Source of the DNA: Bettongia penicillata ogilbyi
Taxonomy: Eukaryota; Chordata; Mammalia; Diprotodontia; Potoroidae
NCBI GenBank assembly: GCA_023548195.1
Contig: JAJHZJ010000694.1
Location: 1,984,001 to 2,048,000 of the forward strand
Direction of reading: 5' to 3'
Length of the DNA stretch: 64,000 bases
Shown here: positions 10,931 to 23,129 of the stretch, piece after piece
Layout: each line of letters opens with the position of its first letter
Position numbering within the stretch: the stretch's first letter is position 1
Translations under genes and position numbers: made by a program
The notes under the pieces: model-generated
Seen by the model: the letters and a program-made list of their open reading frames with translations, nothing else
What the model was told of the DNA's origin: nothing
Database searches by the model: none

Positions 10931-13900
10931 TTTGGTTGTTAAGGCACATGGCTCTTCCCAGGAATGATGTGACTGTAAATAGGAAATGGGTACTTCCCTG
11001 GTTCCACAAAGCTTGGAGGCAGGGCAGGCCTGGGTAGAGAAGATGCCAGCCAGTGACGTATACCGCTCAGAACAGTCCTATTAAGTCGCATGCCCCTCCA
11101 TTCCTTGCCATATAGAGACTTGCAGGAAGGAGTAGGTTAAGAGCTGAGTTGTATCTATAGCAAACCACATGGACACCCTTTCCATGCCCAGGAGAAACTG
11201 CTGGTGGTCAGCAGCATGTGCTGTGGCAGCTTCTCTGGTTAGTTAGCTAGGTTTGGGCTGTCTCTACAGGCATGATGCCCAACACCAAAGATACATTTTA
11301 GTGAGGTAGAACTACTGTATATGCTCATGTCCCCTCTTTCCTGTCCTCCCCCTTTATAGTCTCCACAGTTTCTCCTGGGCAGTCTATAACCTGGCCAGAG
11401 TCAGGCAATTTCTAGAACATTCAAAAGGTATTTCTGAAGGATAGCAATTGAATTAAGAAGCAAAAAAAGGTTGCAGACGTGTATGTGGATCTCTTACTCC
11501 TGGGACAATACTAAGGTAGTAATGTTCCCAGGGCAGTGAGCACTTGAGTTGCTAGTTGGTCAGCAGCTTCTATGTAAGCAGCAGCTCAGACTTCTGCCAT
11601 GGCTCATTTTAAATGTGGAATACTCCAGAAAGCCGGAATCACAAAGGTCAGTGCAAAGAACTGTTCCCACTCAGATAGTCTAAGGGCCTCATCTGTCATG
11701 AGGAGGTGGGGCAGGTTATGACAAACTCTCTGTGGTTAGCAAAGATCCAGTCCTCTGTCCATCTTAGGCTATTGCCAGTCTCTCAAACCCTGGCTGTGAA
11801 AATTGGCCTTGATATTTTGTGGGCTAAGCTTTTTTCTGCCAACCCCACTTAGTGGTTTGTGAGTCATGTTGTGAAGTTTGTTTCACCCTCAGTGGGAGGG
11901 GGAATGGAATGAACTGGGCTGCCTGCAGGATGAGAGGATCATCCTGAGAGGACCCTCCAGGAGGCCCAGGTGCCTTGAGAGCTGTGTCTTGTCTGATCCA
12001 GAGGGACTAGCCAGTGGACCAGCCCCCTGGCCTTTTAACGGGTGAATGGTCTTGCTGTGAGCCCTCTTCTTTCTGGGTCCTTGCATCTTTCTGTCCCTTT
12101 CACAGAAAAGAAAACCTGCCAGACCTGCTGAGAGGAGGTAGAGTGGCAATGGCCCTGCCCTAGGGAAAATGGGGATTTCAGAAGCATGACCCTCCTCAGA
12201 CAGACCATGCCTAGTTTCTTCTGCGTCCTCAGAGAATGATAGTCTGGCTAGACAAAAGCACCTTGTCAGCCTTCAGCTTTAAGATCACCTGTTAAAGACT
12301 AGTCTGGAAACTCTTTCCCAATTTTCTTTCATTTGCCACCAATGAGCTTTGTCCATTTCCATTTGCTGTCCTCTTTGTCCCCCTAAACTCCTGCTTCTGC
12401 AAAGAGGCTACTTGGTGAGCATGTGACTGGAAAGGCTTGAGCCAGTCAGCATCCCCAGAGGGTAATCCAGAAGGCTGAATTGACCAGTCAGCCTGGGTCC
12501 CAAAGCCCCTTTTGATGGATGTGTGTGTGCACGTGGGTGGGGTGAGGAAGCCTGTACATTCTAGCCTCTCTGATACTCTCTCTTTGCCTTTCATGGGCCA
12601 TTCTTCTAAGAATGCATGACTTCACTTGTCTTTCTGCCAGCCACATACATTTCTTTCCTCTATCACACCCTCTCCAATACCCCCACATCATCCCACTTAA
12701 CTAGGCTCTAGGCTCTACCAACAATTTCCCAGTTCCAAAGAGTATGTAGGAACGGGGAATATAAAATGAGGAAGAAAGACAACTAGCCCATTTCCCTAAT
12801 CCCATGTCATCCCATCTGGGGTCATATGGAGCCTTCCCCCTGACCTCTGCTATGCATAGAACTCTTCCTAGATAAGACACCAATATAGTCTATATGGATA
12901 GTCACAGAATTGTACAGTTTTTTCATGTTATGTAGAAAATAACCTGTATGATTGTAGTTTTATATTGTTCATCCTTGAAAACAAGAATATGTTTATCTAT
13001 AAAATATCTATCCATCGATCTATCATCTATATGTGTATAACTTATGTAAAAACATTTGTACATTTTGTAGCATCTTTTAAACTTCACACTAAATACAGAA
13101 ATTAAGTACCTCATTGATCCCTTTTGCACTTTATATGCCTTTTTCTAGATGGATTATTCATGTGATCTGTGTATGTGGTGTGTTTTTCCATATTTTTGGA
13201 AAGGAAGAAATAACAAAAGGTCTTCAAACCCAGAGGGGATACATTTTTGGCTAGGGAATGGGTTACTTTGTTTTACCCTAATATTATCTCCTTATCCTTC
13301 AGAACCCTTCATAATACACTCTTTCTTTATATGTGCCCTTCCCCATTGTGCTCTCCTCCCATGTGAGCAAAAACAAGTGTCAGATCAGGTGTCCTGCCTG
13401 ATCTGATTAAGCATCTGAAAGCTAGAGCTGGGGCCCATTATTCTGCAAGATCCTTTCTTAAGTATATATTTATTTTTCTTTATTCTAATTCTTAGGTCTG
13501 GAAACTTGAATTCATCTACATAGTTATTGTAGAAAGCATCTTTTGTTGTACCTTTCTTATTGAACATTTCCACATTAAAAAGACTGATAAAGGGAAGTAT
13601 GCCTAGCATGGTTTTACATGTGTGTGTACATATATCTCTGTCTAACGGTGACCTCTGGTTCAGGGTAGGGAAGAAGGGAGGAACACAGCTTGGAATTTAA
13701 AATGTAACAACAGAAAAAGACCCAGGCCAGAAAGCTGCCATCAGCCTGAACCAGAAAATGTGGAGATGCCACCTAATTTGTCAGTACCTTGAGAAGCATC
13801 ATGAGGCTGTTTTCAGAATGGAGGTGGAGTCCAACAGATGCAAGTACCTGGGTCAGAGGATGCAAGTAAGTCTGCAGTCCCTTGGAAACTCTCCTAATGG

Positions 13901-15450
13901 CTTGTATAAGGCAGACTGCTCTTTTGCAGTCCACACTAATATAGTGGAGTGTATTATTAAGTATCAACTTTGGCATCAAAAGTTGTTTCTGAATAAGTCA
14001 CACTTGCCAGTCTAGCCTGGGTGGCTGGCTCTCGTACAACATGGGGAGCATAAAGTATGTGTCAGAACCAAAATTTTTCCTTCTTATGCCTCGGGTTAAT
14101 CAAAGGTTCTCTGGCGCCAGCTCTGTTTGTGCTTGAGATTAGAAGATTCCTTCTCTTCCTTCCCTCAGCAGGAAGCTACCTTTGGGTAGCACCCTTCTTC
14201 CATGGCTGCTCAGCAGTGGGGTGGTAGAAAGTGCTGAACTTGGAGAAAGGAAATAACATACCATGTACTTTCCTCTTAGGGTTATCTTAAGAAAAAAATG
14301 AGAAAGGGCTTCCCAAGCCTTTGTAATGTTATATAAATATCAACTCTGGCAAATGCTATGTATCTAGGGCTCTCTCCTCGCAGAAGTTTAGTGAGATGGG
14401 GCACATAGAATTATCAACGGTGTTAGCACTACTCAGCCAAATGAGGGAAGCAGAGAGATTTTACCTTTAGGAGGAAATGGCTTAAGGAAGAATAAGGACT
14501 TGGAGAATGGAAAAGAGCCTAGACAACTGACTGTAGGTTGTGAAAGCCAAGGAGATAGCCCTGGAAATCTGAGAATGCTGGATTAGCAAGCACAGCTACT
14601 CCTACCAGAATCTACCATTTTCTCAGCTTGCCCTGGATACCTTAGATTCCAGACTATCTGAACAAAGACTGTGAAAGTAGCCATCTCATATCAGGAGCCA
14701 CCTTGGCTTGTGCTTTTAAGTGTCTTTTCCTTTAAACACTTTGTTTCCTCAGTGGTGGTTTGGGATTTCAGCACCAAATTGTAGGCACCCAGTAGTTATG
14801 GTACCAGCAGGGACAAGAGGATTCTCTTCACAAGTAATTAGGCACATACTTGCCCTTGAGGAATTTATAGTTTCCAGAAAGACATAAAAATACTCAGAGA
14901 GCCCTTAAAGGACATACAGAATAGTAAACAAAGGGAAGTTTTCAAGGAAAGGAAAGGAATGTCTAGAGCTTAGAACATGGAGAAGTTAAGGAAGTCTTTG
15001 AAGGACTACCTTGAAAAGATTAGAAAATCTGATTATTTTAAAATACCTGGGAGGAAGTGGAGGGGGACCAGTGGGCTTTTGGCACCAACCTAACAGGTCT
15101 AGAGTCACATGGAATAAAAGCCAAATAGTGACAGGGCCAGAGAGATGATCCCTGTAATCCTAGTTGGGGAGAGGGGGAAGAGACAGGTGAGATACAAAGG
15201 TAACTGTCAGGAATGATCTCCTGATTATTGACCTAGAGGTCAAATTCTTCAAAAGCCAAAATCACAATCAGCTGATTGCCAAAGGTACCATTAGCCACAC
15301 CTGTTTTCCATGGAGAGTTTATCTGTGATGCTTTGCTTAGACTACAGTGTACATAAGTGCGTCAGTATTCTCTGGGACCCCCAATCTCCCCTCCTTAAAA
15401 TGGGCTGTCCCAGCCCTATGGATGAATGAAAAAGCATTGAGCTAAACCCT
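10931..15450. other. Repeat-poor block downstream of SLC34A2
   Basis: I recognise no clear interspersed repeat over about 4.5 kb, in contrast to the rest of the window. No convincing coding exon is present: the short open frames lack splice context or family resemblance. It may be distal 3' UTR, unique intergenic DNA or regulatory sequence. ATTAAA at 13574-13579 could be a distal SLC34A2 poly(A) signal. Confidence 0.4.
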
Positions 15451-15462
15451 GAAGATATCAAT

Positions 15463-15496
15463 AGAAAATGAAATGAAAATGAAATGAAATGAAAAC
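15463..15496 (+). repeat. Short (GAAAT)n-like repeat
   Basis: Imperfect repeats of GAAAT/GAAAAT, about 34 bp. Confidence 0.8.
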
Positions 15497-15789
15497 ATTC
15501 CTTCACTTCACTTTGGTGCTTCCATTGCGTTGGTGAGAATCCATCTATAGGACCAGAGTGGCCAGGAAGAGGTGCTTTGATTTGGAAAGTTTACTGGGAT
15601 GGTGAGTGGAACAAGTCTATTGGCCCACTCTTTCCAGAAGAAATGGTTAATAGGATTATGATTCCAAGACTAGAATGGTGAACATACTGAGCAGGGCACT
15701 ATTAAAGAAGGTAGCCAGTCTTAGAGTGAATCCCTAGCCAGGACAGAACCACATTTTCAAGAACTTGATTTGTCCATATTAAAAAATTA

Positions 15790-16090
15790 AACTGGATCAG
15801 AATTCTCAGAACTCTCTTATATATCCAGAAAGGACTTAGTGGTGACCCAATCATTCTCTTTAAGGATTTGAAGAGCAGGATTACTTGTTCGGACTGGCTC
15901 GAGGCTAGAACAAGGAGTAATGCGAGGAAATGTCAGAGAATCAGACTTTAGCTTGATGCAAGGTAGAGATGTCCAAAAGTAGTATGGTTTGCCTCTGGAG
16001 ACAGTGGATCCCTTCCTCCAAAGAGATATATTCAAGTGATGCCCAGATGACTGCTTGGGAATTGCAGTTCAGGAAGGTATTGGACTGGAT
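15790..16090 (+). mobile_element. CR1/L3 LINE 3' end
   Basis: The stretch carries diagnostic 3'-end phrases of CR1-clade LINEs: TATGGTTTGCCTCTGGAGACAG, GTGGATCCCTTCCTCC and GTTCAGGAAGGTATTGGACTGG. It is a heavily decayed relic in sense orientation. A related copy is at 58680-58985. Confidence 0.6.
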
Positions 16091-16109
16091 AATACTAACA
16101 ATAACAACC

Positions 16110-16560
16110 AACATTTATATGAGGCATTATGGCACAGTGGCTAGAGTACTGAATATTGAATTAGGAATTATGGGTTCAAATCCAACTGCAGTTACTTATG
16201 AGCTTTGTGACTCCAGGTAGTTAACCTTTCCAGCCCTGTTTCTCTCCTTCATGAAAAGGAGACAATTGGACTCACTCACCTCTAAGGTTACTTATAACCT
16301 TAAATCTATAATCCTATATAGATTTTTATAGTTTTCAAAGTAGTTTCTGTATATTCTCATCTGATAATCACAATTGATCTGTGGGGAAGGTACTACAGGT
16401 AGGATTAGCCACATCTTACAGATGGGGAAAATAAGATTCAGAGAAGTTAGCTGATTATGCCATGAAATTATTATCAGTGGCAGGATCTGAAATCAGTTCT
16501 TGAATCCAAGTTCATTGCTCTATCCACTCCAGATTCAAAATCCCTCCCAATTCTAAAATT
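16110..16560 (+). repeat. SINE followed by MIR
   Basis: A SINE at about 16115-16300 (TATGGCACAGTGGCTAGAG, ATTATGGGTTCAAATCC) abuts a MIR at about 16320-16540 (TACAGATGGGGAAAATAAG, CTTGAATCCAAG). Confidence 0.65.
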
Positions 16561-16569
16561 CTTTGCTAT

Positions 16570-17030
16570 GTCAACTGAATTCTTTTATCAATAAACATTT
16601 CTTAAGTGTCTGCTCTATAAAGACAAAAATGAAATCATTTCCTCAAGGGGCTTGCATTGTCTTAAAGGTATACAAGAAGATATAAGATAAAAAATACTTT
16701 GGGGAGTGCACACTATCAAATGGGGCAGCGGGGATCAGGAAAAGCCTTTGAGATAGCATTTGAGCTGAGCTTTGAAGGGAACAAGGGATGCTAAAAGGGG
16801 AAGGTGCCCAGGCACTTAGAAGCATTTAACAAGTATTTATTGAGTGATCCATTAATTGATTCTTACTCTTTGATTTACTCACCTGGCCCAGCAGCATCTT
16901 TAGTTTCCCTCCTCTCTTCCCAATTCCTCAGTCCAGTCCTCAAATCCTTGGGTTTAATTTTACAGTTTTTATATCTTTTGACTTGGTTGATTAGGATACC
17001 TGTTTCACCAGAGTTACTTCATTCACATTC
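16570..17030 (+). repeat. MIR/L2-era repeat fragments
   Basis: ATCAATAAACATTTCTTAAG, then CTCAAGGGGCTTGCATTGTC, and later ACAAGTATTTATTGAGTG are decayed units of the mammal-wide TTTATTAAGTGC repeat; the 16880-17030 C/T-rich part is L2-like. Confidence 0.45.
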
Positions 17031-17479
17031 CCCATGAGTTTTTTCCCAACTGTAGGTGAGCATATCTCCCTCTTGACAAGTTGTTTCTAAAATGCTAAAG
17101 AGCTTTCTTAAATGTTCTCTAGAGAAATGGGCCAATACGTATCTTTGGGTTCATACTCTCTCCTAGGTGGTACAAGGACAAAAGGAAAAAGCTGATTTAA
17201 ACACCAAACTTCCAAGAAATAGGGGGTACAAAAGAATATTATCCTGATTTCCCCTTTCTCTGGGTGCAGTGGGAAATCTGCAGGAGTGTGGTGAAGAGTG
17301 TCCAATTGCCCTTTAAGTTGTCTTGATTCTTTAAAGATGGTGGTGTTCCAAAGTTAAAGATCCTGCAGGGATGGATGGAAGACCCTTGCTCTTGGTTTGT
17401 GGTCATTGCTTTAAGTCAGTGGCAAAATTACAGATGTGGTCAAAGTGATTTTCCTAAGGCACAAGGATAACCCTCTCAC

Positions 17480-17750
17480 CTTGCCCCCTCCCCAGTTAAT
17501 AATAATAACTGGTAACAATAAGTAATAACTAAAATGTCTACGTTGCTTTAAGGTTTTCAAGCACTTTACATACATTATCACAGTTGATCCTAACAACAAT
17601 CCAAATGGAAACATGCTGTTATTATCCCCGCTTTGCCTATGAGGAAACTGAAACAAAGTTGAATTTCTCTTGATGCATGATTCAAATTCAGATTTTCTTG
17701 ACTCCAAGTCCAGCACATTATCCACTATCACATCTAGCTGTCAGAATAAT
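17480..17750 (+). repeat. MIR SINE
   Basis: A clear MIR in sense orientation: AAGCACTTTACATACATTATC, TATTATCCCCGCTTTGCC, ATGAGGAAACTGAAACAAAG and TTATCCACTATCACATCTAGC. Confidence 0.75.
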
Positions 17751-17779
17751 CAAATAGTAAATTCCAGTAGCTCCCTAAT

Positions 17780-18225
17780 ACAAACAAGCTCAAAAGAAAC
17801 CCTTTGGTTTTTAAGTCATCAGAATCTAGTGACTTCTGCTTTTCCAGTATTTTTACAATTTATTCCCTCCATAGACTCTACACGTCTGTTATACCATTCC
17901 TTTCACATGACCCTCTGTCCCCTAACTCTGGTATTTTTCATTGGCTATCCCTCATCTGTGGAATGCTCTCTCTTCTCATCTCCATTTCAGAGCTTTCCCT
18001 CAAAATGCAGCTTATATGCCATCCCTGAAAGAGAACTTTCCCAGACTGATAGTGTCCTACTGAGATTGCCTTCCATTTACATTGTATAGAACTTGTATTC
18101 ATGTAGTTATATTTGCAATGTTGTCTCCTCTATTAGAATCCCTAATTAGAAATGTGAGCTTCTTGAGACAATGTTTTTGTCTTTCTTCGTACCTCTAGCT
18201 CTTAGCCTGGTACCTGGCTTGTGAT
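17780..18225 (+). repeat. L2 LINE 3' end
   Basis: The L2 tail is visible as GGAATGCTCTCTCTTCTCATC, AGCTTTCCCTCAAAATGCAG and GTGAGCTTCTTGAGACAATG, with TTAGCCTGGTACCTGGC near the end. Sense orientation, non-coding relic. Confidence 0.65.
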
Positions 18226-18389
18226 GGCAAGCAAAGTAAGATTTTTGCTTTAGTATAATCAAGAGCCTCTGATTGAATCTTGCCTTTATCAACCTAGAGT
18301 CTTTACTAGAAATAAAATACAGAAACAAGTTTCTCTAACTAGAAACAGTATATGTATTTGTATTATTAAGTATTTTAATGTGCTTAAAG

Positions 18390-18925
18390 ACAATCCTCCC
18401 CACTCATTAATGGGCCTGTGAAGATTTGTAGGAAGGTCCATACCTTTTGTTAATTTCTAATAAGGCACTGGTTTGCAAGGGTTGTGATGCATTCTGTCTC
18501 TAAAAAAATATATATATAAATACCCTGAGGTGAGGTTTTACTTTGGGGCTTACTGACTGAAGTGTTTGTTTGGCCAGCTTTGGGAAGCTACTAAGGAGTA
18601 CCCCCAGCTTTGAAAACCCAGATGTTGGTGCTTCCCTCTCTAGTAACTATGATCAGAGAGTTGGATCTGGCTCTGCTGTTCTGCGATGTATGTATTGCTT
18701 ATGTCAGACATTTGGAAGCATGTCTGTTGACCTTTGATTTCTCTATTTTCTCTGAAGTTCAGGGTGCTGACTTTTCCCCCAGAACTAAATGAATGATACA
18801 TGTGCTTGATTAAAGTGATTGCTGACCCCTCAAAAGTTGCCTTTCCTTTTAGAAAAGCAGATCTAAGAACCTGTGACAGCAGGCCACCCTGTGAATGTTG
18901 GGGTGCTTGCTTTTACACTGGCACA
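18390..18925 (+). repeat. Left arm of an inverted repeat pair (LTR-like unit)
   Basis: This unit aligns along its length to the reverse complement of 20620-21230. Shared blocks include TTTGTAGGAAGG, GGCACTGGTT, CAAGGGTTGTGATGC, CCCAGCTTTGAAAACC, CCTCAAAAGTTGC and AGATCTAAGAAC. A TATATATATAAATA stretch sits where the other arm has (AC)n. It is probably an LTR or other interspersed repeat present twice in opposite orientation; I do not know the family. Confidence 0.75.
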
Positions 18926-18929
18926 TAGT

Positions 18930-19220
18930 AAGAAGAGGAGGAGGAAGAGGAGGAGAAGGAAAAGTAGGACTTGCATTTATATAACACTTACTATGTGCCA
19001 AATGCACTATGCTGAACGATCTACAATTACCTCATTTGATTCTCAAAATAATCCTGGGAGGAAAGTGCTATTATTATCCCCATTTTACGGTTAAGAAAAC
19101 TGAGGCAAACAGAGGTTAAATGACTTGCTCAAGGCCATGCAGCTGGTAGGTGTGTGAAGCTACATTTGGACTCAGGTCCTTCTGACTTCAGCCTCAGATC
19201 TCTATCCATCATAGTCATCA
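18930..19220 (+). repeat. MIR SINE with GA-rich 5' edge
   Basis: A purine-rich AAGAAGAGGAGGAGGAAGAGG run leads into a well-preserved MIR: ATAACACTTACTATGTGCC, TATTATCCCCATTTTACGG, TGACTTGCTCAAGGCCATG and TCTCTATCCATCA. Confidence 0.8.
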
Positions 19221-19249
19221 CCTGCCTCTGAGGGTGGGAGTATTAATAA

Positions 19250-19625
19250 CTGAGGTGTGAGGGAAGAGGCAGGGAAAATCAGGAAAGTATTTATGTAGGA
19301 GATGGCACCGACCCTTTGCTTTGAAGGAAGTCAGAGATTCTACAGCAGAGAATTGGGGAGACAGTGCATCAGAAACCTTGAAGACCACTGATGCCAAGGC
19401 AGAGGATTATCGAATGTCCATTATGGGCAATAATTAACAGGCCAGTTTGGATCAGACAATGAGTGGAGGGGTGTATTGTGAAATCACTAGATAGGGAAAA
19501 AAGAGTATTAGAAGGCTTTAAAAATTGGGAATTTGTAATCAATATTGAGGCAATAGGGAGCCACTGAAGATTTTTGAGTGGGGAGGAGATGTTACATCAA
19601 ATGCTTTGAAAAAAACTGAGTGGCC
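19250..19625 (+). repeat. Ancient unclassified interspersed repeat
   Basis: TTTGAAGGAAGTCAGAGATTC, AACAGGCCAGTTTGGATCAG, GAGGCAATAGGGAGCCACTG and GTGGGGAGGAGATG recall a widespread mammalian ancient repeat; 7920-8235 resembles the same family. Name unknown to me. Confidence 0.5.
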
Positions 19626-19699
19626 TTTTGTTTGATATCACCTACATTTCCCATTGTATCCCTCATCCTTTCCCAACCAAAGAGCCAATTCTTTGTTAC

Positions 19700-20222
19700 C
19701 TTGTTATAATAAAGAATTTTTTTAAAAGAGGAAGAAAAGCAGCTGAGCAAAACTAATGAACACTTTTTAAAATGTTATTGTTATTGTCTATTATCCTAGT
19801 CAGTGGTCTATACTCATAGTCCCTCACCTCTGCAAAGATTTGGGAGAAGCCCCTCCCATGTGTGATGTTTGGAGCCAAACTTGGTTACAAACATTTTGCA
19901 GTTTTCCATTTTGGTTGTTTTATTGCTGTCCTTTCCATGTTTGTATATTTTATGTATATATATGTATATTATATACATATATATTGTATATATAATCTTT
20001 CCTCATTCCACTTCACTTTTCACCAGTTCATTCTAGTTTTCCCAGCCTTCTCTGTATTTGTCATAGTCAATGTTCTCATGGCACTATATTATTCCATAAA
20101 TAATAAACACAATGTGATCCATATTTCTTGTACTTTCTAATCCTCCCCCATGTGTATGTGCTCAATGAGTATTTGTTCAGCTGGGTTTCTGCCTCTACTC
20201 TGCCATCCTGGCTCCTTCCTGT
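19700..20222 (-). mobile_element. Possible L1/HAL1-derived fragment
   Basis: The right edge (20190-20216, CTCTACTCTGCCATCCTGGC) resembles the reverse complement of the 5' end of the HAL1-like element at 54048-57535, and the left part has TTTTTAAAATGTTATTG and ATTATTCCATAAATAATAAAC as in L1 3' ends. If so it is an internally deleted minus-strand copy. An AT-alternating tract at 19950-20000 lies inside. Confidence 0.35.
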
Positions 20223-20234
20223 GAGTTGCCATTT

Positions 20235-20300
20235 ATAATTAAAATGATATATAATATAAATATATAATAAATATAATATATAATATAAAAATGATATGTA
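20235..20300. repeat. AT-rich low-complexity tract
   Basis: Reiterated ATAATATAA units, about 65 bp. Confidence 0.85.
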
Positions 20301-20350
20301 AATGTAAGCTATTATTATTTCTACTCTACCATATCATCTCTCACTATATA

Positions 20351-20452
20351 CAGGCTGTCCCAAAAGTCCTAGTGCAGTTTTAAGCTTTCATATCTTAAAG
20401 CTAAAGGGGGATATTAAAGTTAAAAACTGCACTAGACTTTTGGGGCACCCTG
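20351..20452 (+). mobile_element. Mariner-type MITE (102 bp)
   Basis: The terminal inverted repeats are CAGGCTGTCCCAAAAG on the left and CTTTTGGGGCACCCTG on the right, continuing inward as CTAGTGCAGTTTT on both sides. TA dinucleotides flank it at 20349-20350 and 20453-20454, the target duplication of Tc1/mariner elements. No coding capacity. Confidence 0.88.
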
Positions 20453-20619
20453 TATTCTATAACCAGGGAAGATCAGTTCCATTAGCTTTTGCTCACATTT
20501 GTACAATAGTGGTGAGCTTTGGGATTCAAAAGTCTTTTCAAGATGAACAGAACTTCTGTCTTTAATCCTTACAGGCAGGCAGTCCACCATCAATATCAGT
20601 GGTAGGACCATTATCATCA

Positions 20620-21010
20620 AATCCCATGGCCTTCTGTAGCAGCAAGCACCCTGACATATCCAGGATGGCCTGCTAGCACAAGTTCTTAGATCTACTTTAC
20701 TAAAAAGAAAGCAACTTTTGAGGGATCAACTATCTCCTTTAATTCTATTCACAAATAGAGAAAATACAAACAGAAAAATAAAGACCAACAGATGGGGCTT
20801 CTGTCTGACCATAAGTAATACATACATCACAGATCAACAGACAGATCCAACTGTCTGACCATTACATACACATACACCACAGAGAGAAGCACCATCATCT
20901 AGGTTTTCAAAGCTGGGGGCTTAATGGCTACGCAGAGTCTCATCTGGTCATATCACAGGTACATTCTTCCAAAGAGTAAGCCCCTAAAACAAAACGCCAC
21001 CTCAGAGTAT

Positions 21011-21064
<54 letters not shown>

Positions 21065-21230
21065 TTCATAATCTGAGGGCATCACAACCCTTGAGAACCA
21101 GTGCCTCATTAATTAACTAAAGGTATGAGCCTTCCTACAAAACAAGTCTCCCCTAATCAAGTGCCCCTTAATGGTTTCCACGTGAGGCCTATTATGAACA
21201 GGGGAAGATCTTTAACTCTAATTAGCATTA
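20620..21230 (-). repeat. Right arm of the inverted repeat pair (LTR-like unit)
   Basis: Its reverse complement matches 18390-18925, in the same block order. It contains an (AC)n microsatellite at 21013-21062 at the point where the partner carries a TA-rich run. The arms are about 1.7 kb apart. Confidence 0.75.
21013..21062 (+). repeat. (AC)n microsatellite
   Basis: An uninterrupted AC run of about 50 bp within the right inverted arm. Confidence 0.97.
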
Positions 21231-22550
21231 CAGTAGCAAAGTATTATTAGAGGACTTACAGCAAAGCCTGATAATGAGGCAATCTACTAAACTAAATAGT
21301 TGTGGAAGTTTGAAAAAGTCCCTTCACTTCCTCGGGCTTCATTTATAAGATGATTATACTTGAAGAGTTCCTTCCATGGTACTTTCCAGTCCTGTTAGTT
21401 TCTCTGAGATGGAAAGTTTTGAAATGGGTGATAGGCCAAGGATAAGCTCTTATTGGCCCCATAATTCCATTGCACAAAGCCCAAAGTAAGGCAACAACCA
21501 CATTTCCCATGAGGGCATGACAATGCACTACTTACCAAATGGCTAAAAATGCTTGGTCTGGGGGTGAATGGAGAGATGGGAGATTAGTTAAAGTTTTAAG
21601 TTACCAGAGCATCTCTTCCAACCAAGAATTTATAACTCCTCTTAAATGATTGGGTTAATGTAGTGAGAATGGACCAAATCAGATCGTTTCCAGTCCGGTG
21701 CTTGGGAATTAATATGATATGAATAGATGAAGGATTCCAGTATGTGCTTGAAGTCCATTAGAAAGACTACAGCATCAAGGACATCCTTGGATTTGGCTTT
21801 CCTGCCAGATAATCTTGCTCCCCTGTGTTAAACCTAGCAACCTTCTATCTGTCACTCCTCTTCTGCTCCTTCACACTCCACCTATCATGTATTAGGTAAT
21901 ACTATAGGTCATAGGAATCTTAGTTGAGGTTGATACTTGGGGTTCAAATAAACAACTTTTGTTTTTGCTTGATTTTTTTTTTTTATAAGAATCCAGAATT
22001 ACAGATAGCAGATAGTATAAAGAGCCCTTCTTGGAAAGTCAGGGGCCTGTGTTTCTAATCCTGACTATATTGTAAGTATACAAGTACCTTCATGTCTCTA
22101 TTTTTCAATTTCTTCAGCAATAAAGCCGAAAAGTCATGTTAGATGATCTCTTGTGGCGCTTTTGATGACTAACATTTGTACTTCAATGGATCTGTTATCA
22201 CATTGCTATAGGTATTTCCTCAAGTAGGGCAGATTGGATCCCATTGATGCCTTTTCATTTTGTCCAGCTCTTTTCTAGGTCCTCCCATGACTCTACCCCA
22301 TCAGAAGTCTGGTCAATTTGTTGTATATTTCCTTTAGATCTCTTGATATTGTGCGGATCCCAATGGAGTACTTCTTTGTTGGTAGGTTTCAACCTATTCA
22401 CATTCACCATATACCTTTCTGTTACCTTTGAGATGACCTGAAAATCTATTTTCTTAGAGGTTTTGTAGTATTCTATTACCTGAAACCACCCAACACCTCT
22501 GAAAGAGTGTTGATAATAAAAAAGACTGCTGTTACTTCAATTTTTTTGGA
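21231..22550. other. Intergenic, one old SINE
   Basis: A decayed SINE lies at about 22005-22170 (GAAAGTCAGGGGCCTGTGTT). I recognise nothing else in this stretch. Confidence 0.4.
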
Positions 22551-22674
22551 GGCAATTGAGTTTAAGTGACTTGCCCAGGATCACATAGTTGATAAGTGTG
22601 AGAGACTAGATTTGAACTCAGGTCCCCCTGACTCTAAGGCTGGTGCTCTATCCACTGTGTACTAGCTGCCCCAA
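22551..22674 (-). mobile_element. tRNA-derived marsupial SINE, minus strand
   Basis: The reverse complement begins GGGGCAGCTAGTACACAGTG and continues GGATAGAGCACCAGCC and ATCCTGGGCAAGTCACTTAA, the same family as 1550-1719. Confidence 0.85.
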
Positions 22675-22747
22675 GATGAGCTGTTCTTTCAAAGATATCT
22701 GGTGAGTGTTTGGGGTAAGCTCAAGAATCCCCAAATGATTTTTTTAG

Positions 22748-23036
22748 GATAGGGCTTCTTAAACTTTTTCCACTAGAAATTTCTTTTCAGTTTCCCCAAA
22801 GTATTGTGTGACCTGAGGGTATGCTCAGTGCAAAGTGCACATGCCTTGTGTTCAGAACCAAGGCAACAAAGAAGTTGCCCAATGTAACATGGGCAAGCAC
22901 TGCCAGAAACACCTCAGACTTGATTTTGAATTAATTTTTGGTCGTTGAGCATTCAGAAATCTTTTACTGTTGCCAAATTTTTTGCCATCCTGCATGGGGT
23001 CAAAAGCTACAGTTTAAGAAACATTGCTTTAGGACA
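22748..23036 (+). mobile_element. Probable hAT MITE
   Basis: The left end GGGCTTCTTAAACTTTTTCC is inversely repeated at the right end as GTTTAAGAAACATTGC, the usual form of mammalian hAT non-autonomous elements. The interior is non-coding. Confidence 0.5.
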
Positions 23037-23129
23037 CACTCTTTCTCCTCTACTTTGCATTTTAGTTATTTAGGAATGTACTACATCCTCATACTAGATA
23101 GCAAATTCTGTGAAAACAGGGTTCTCCGG

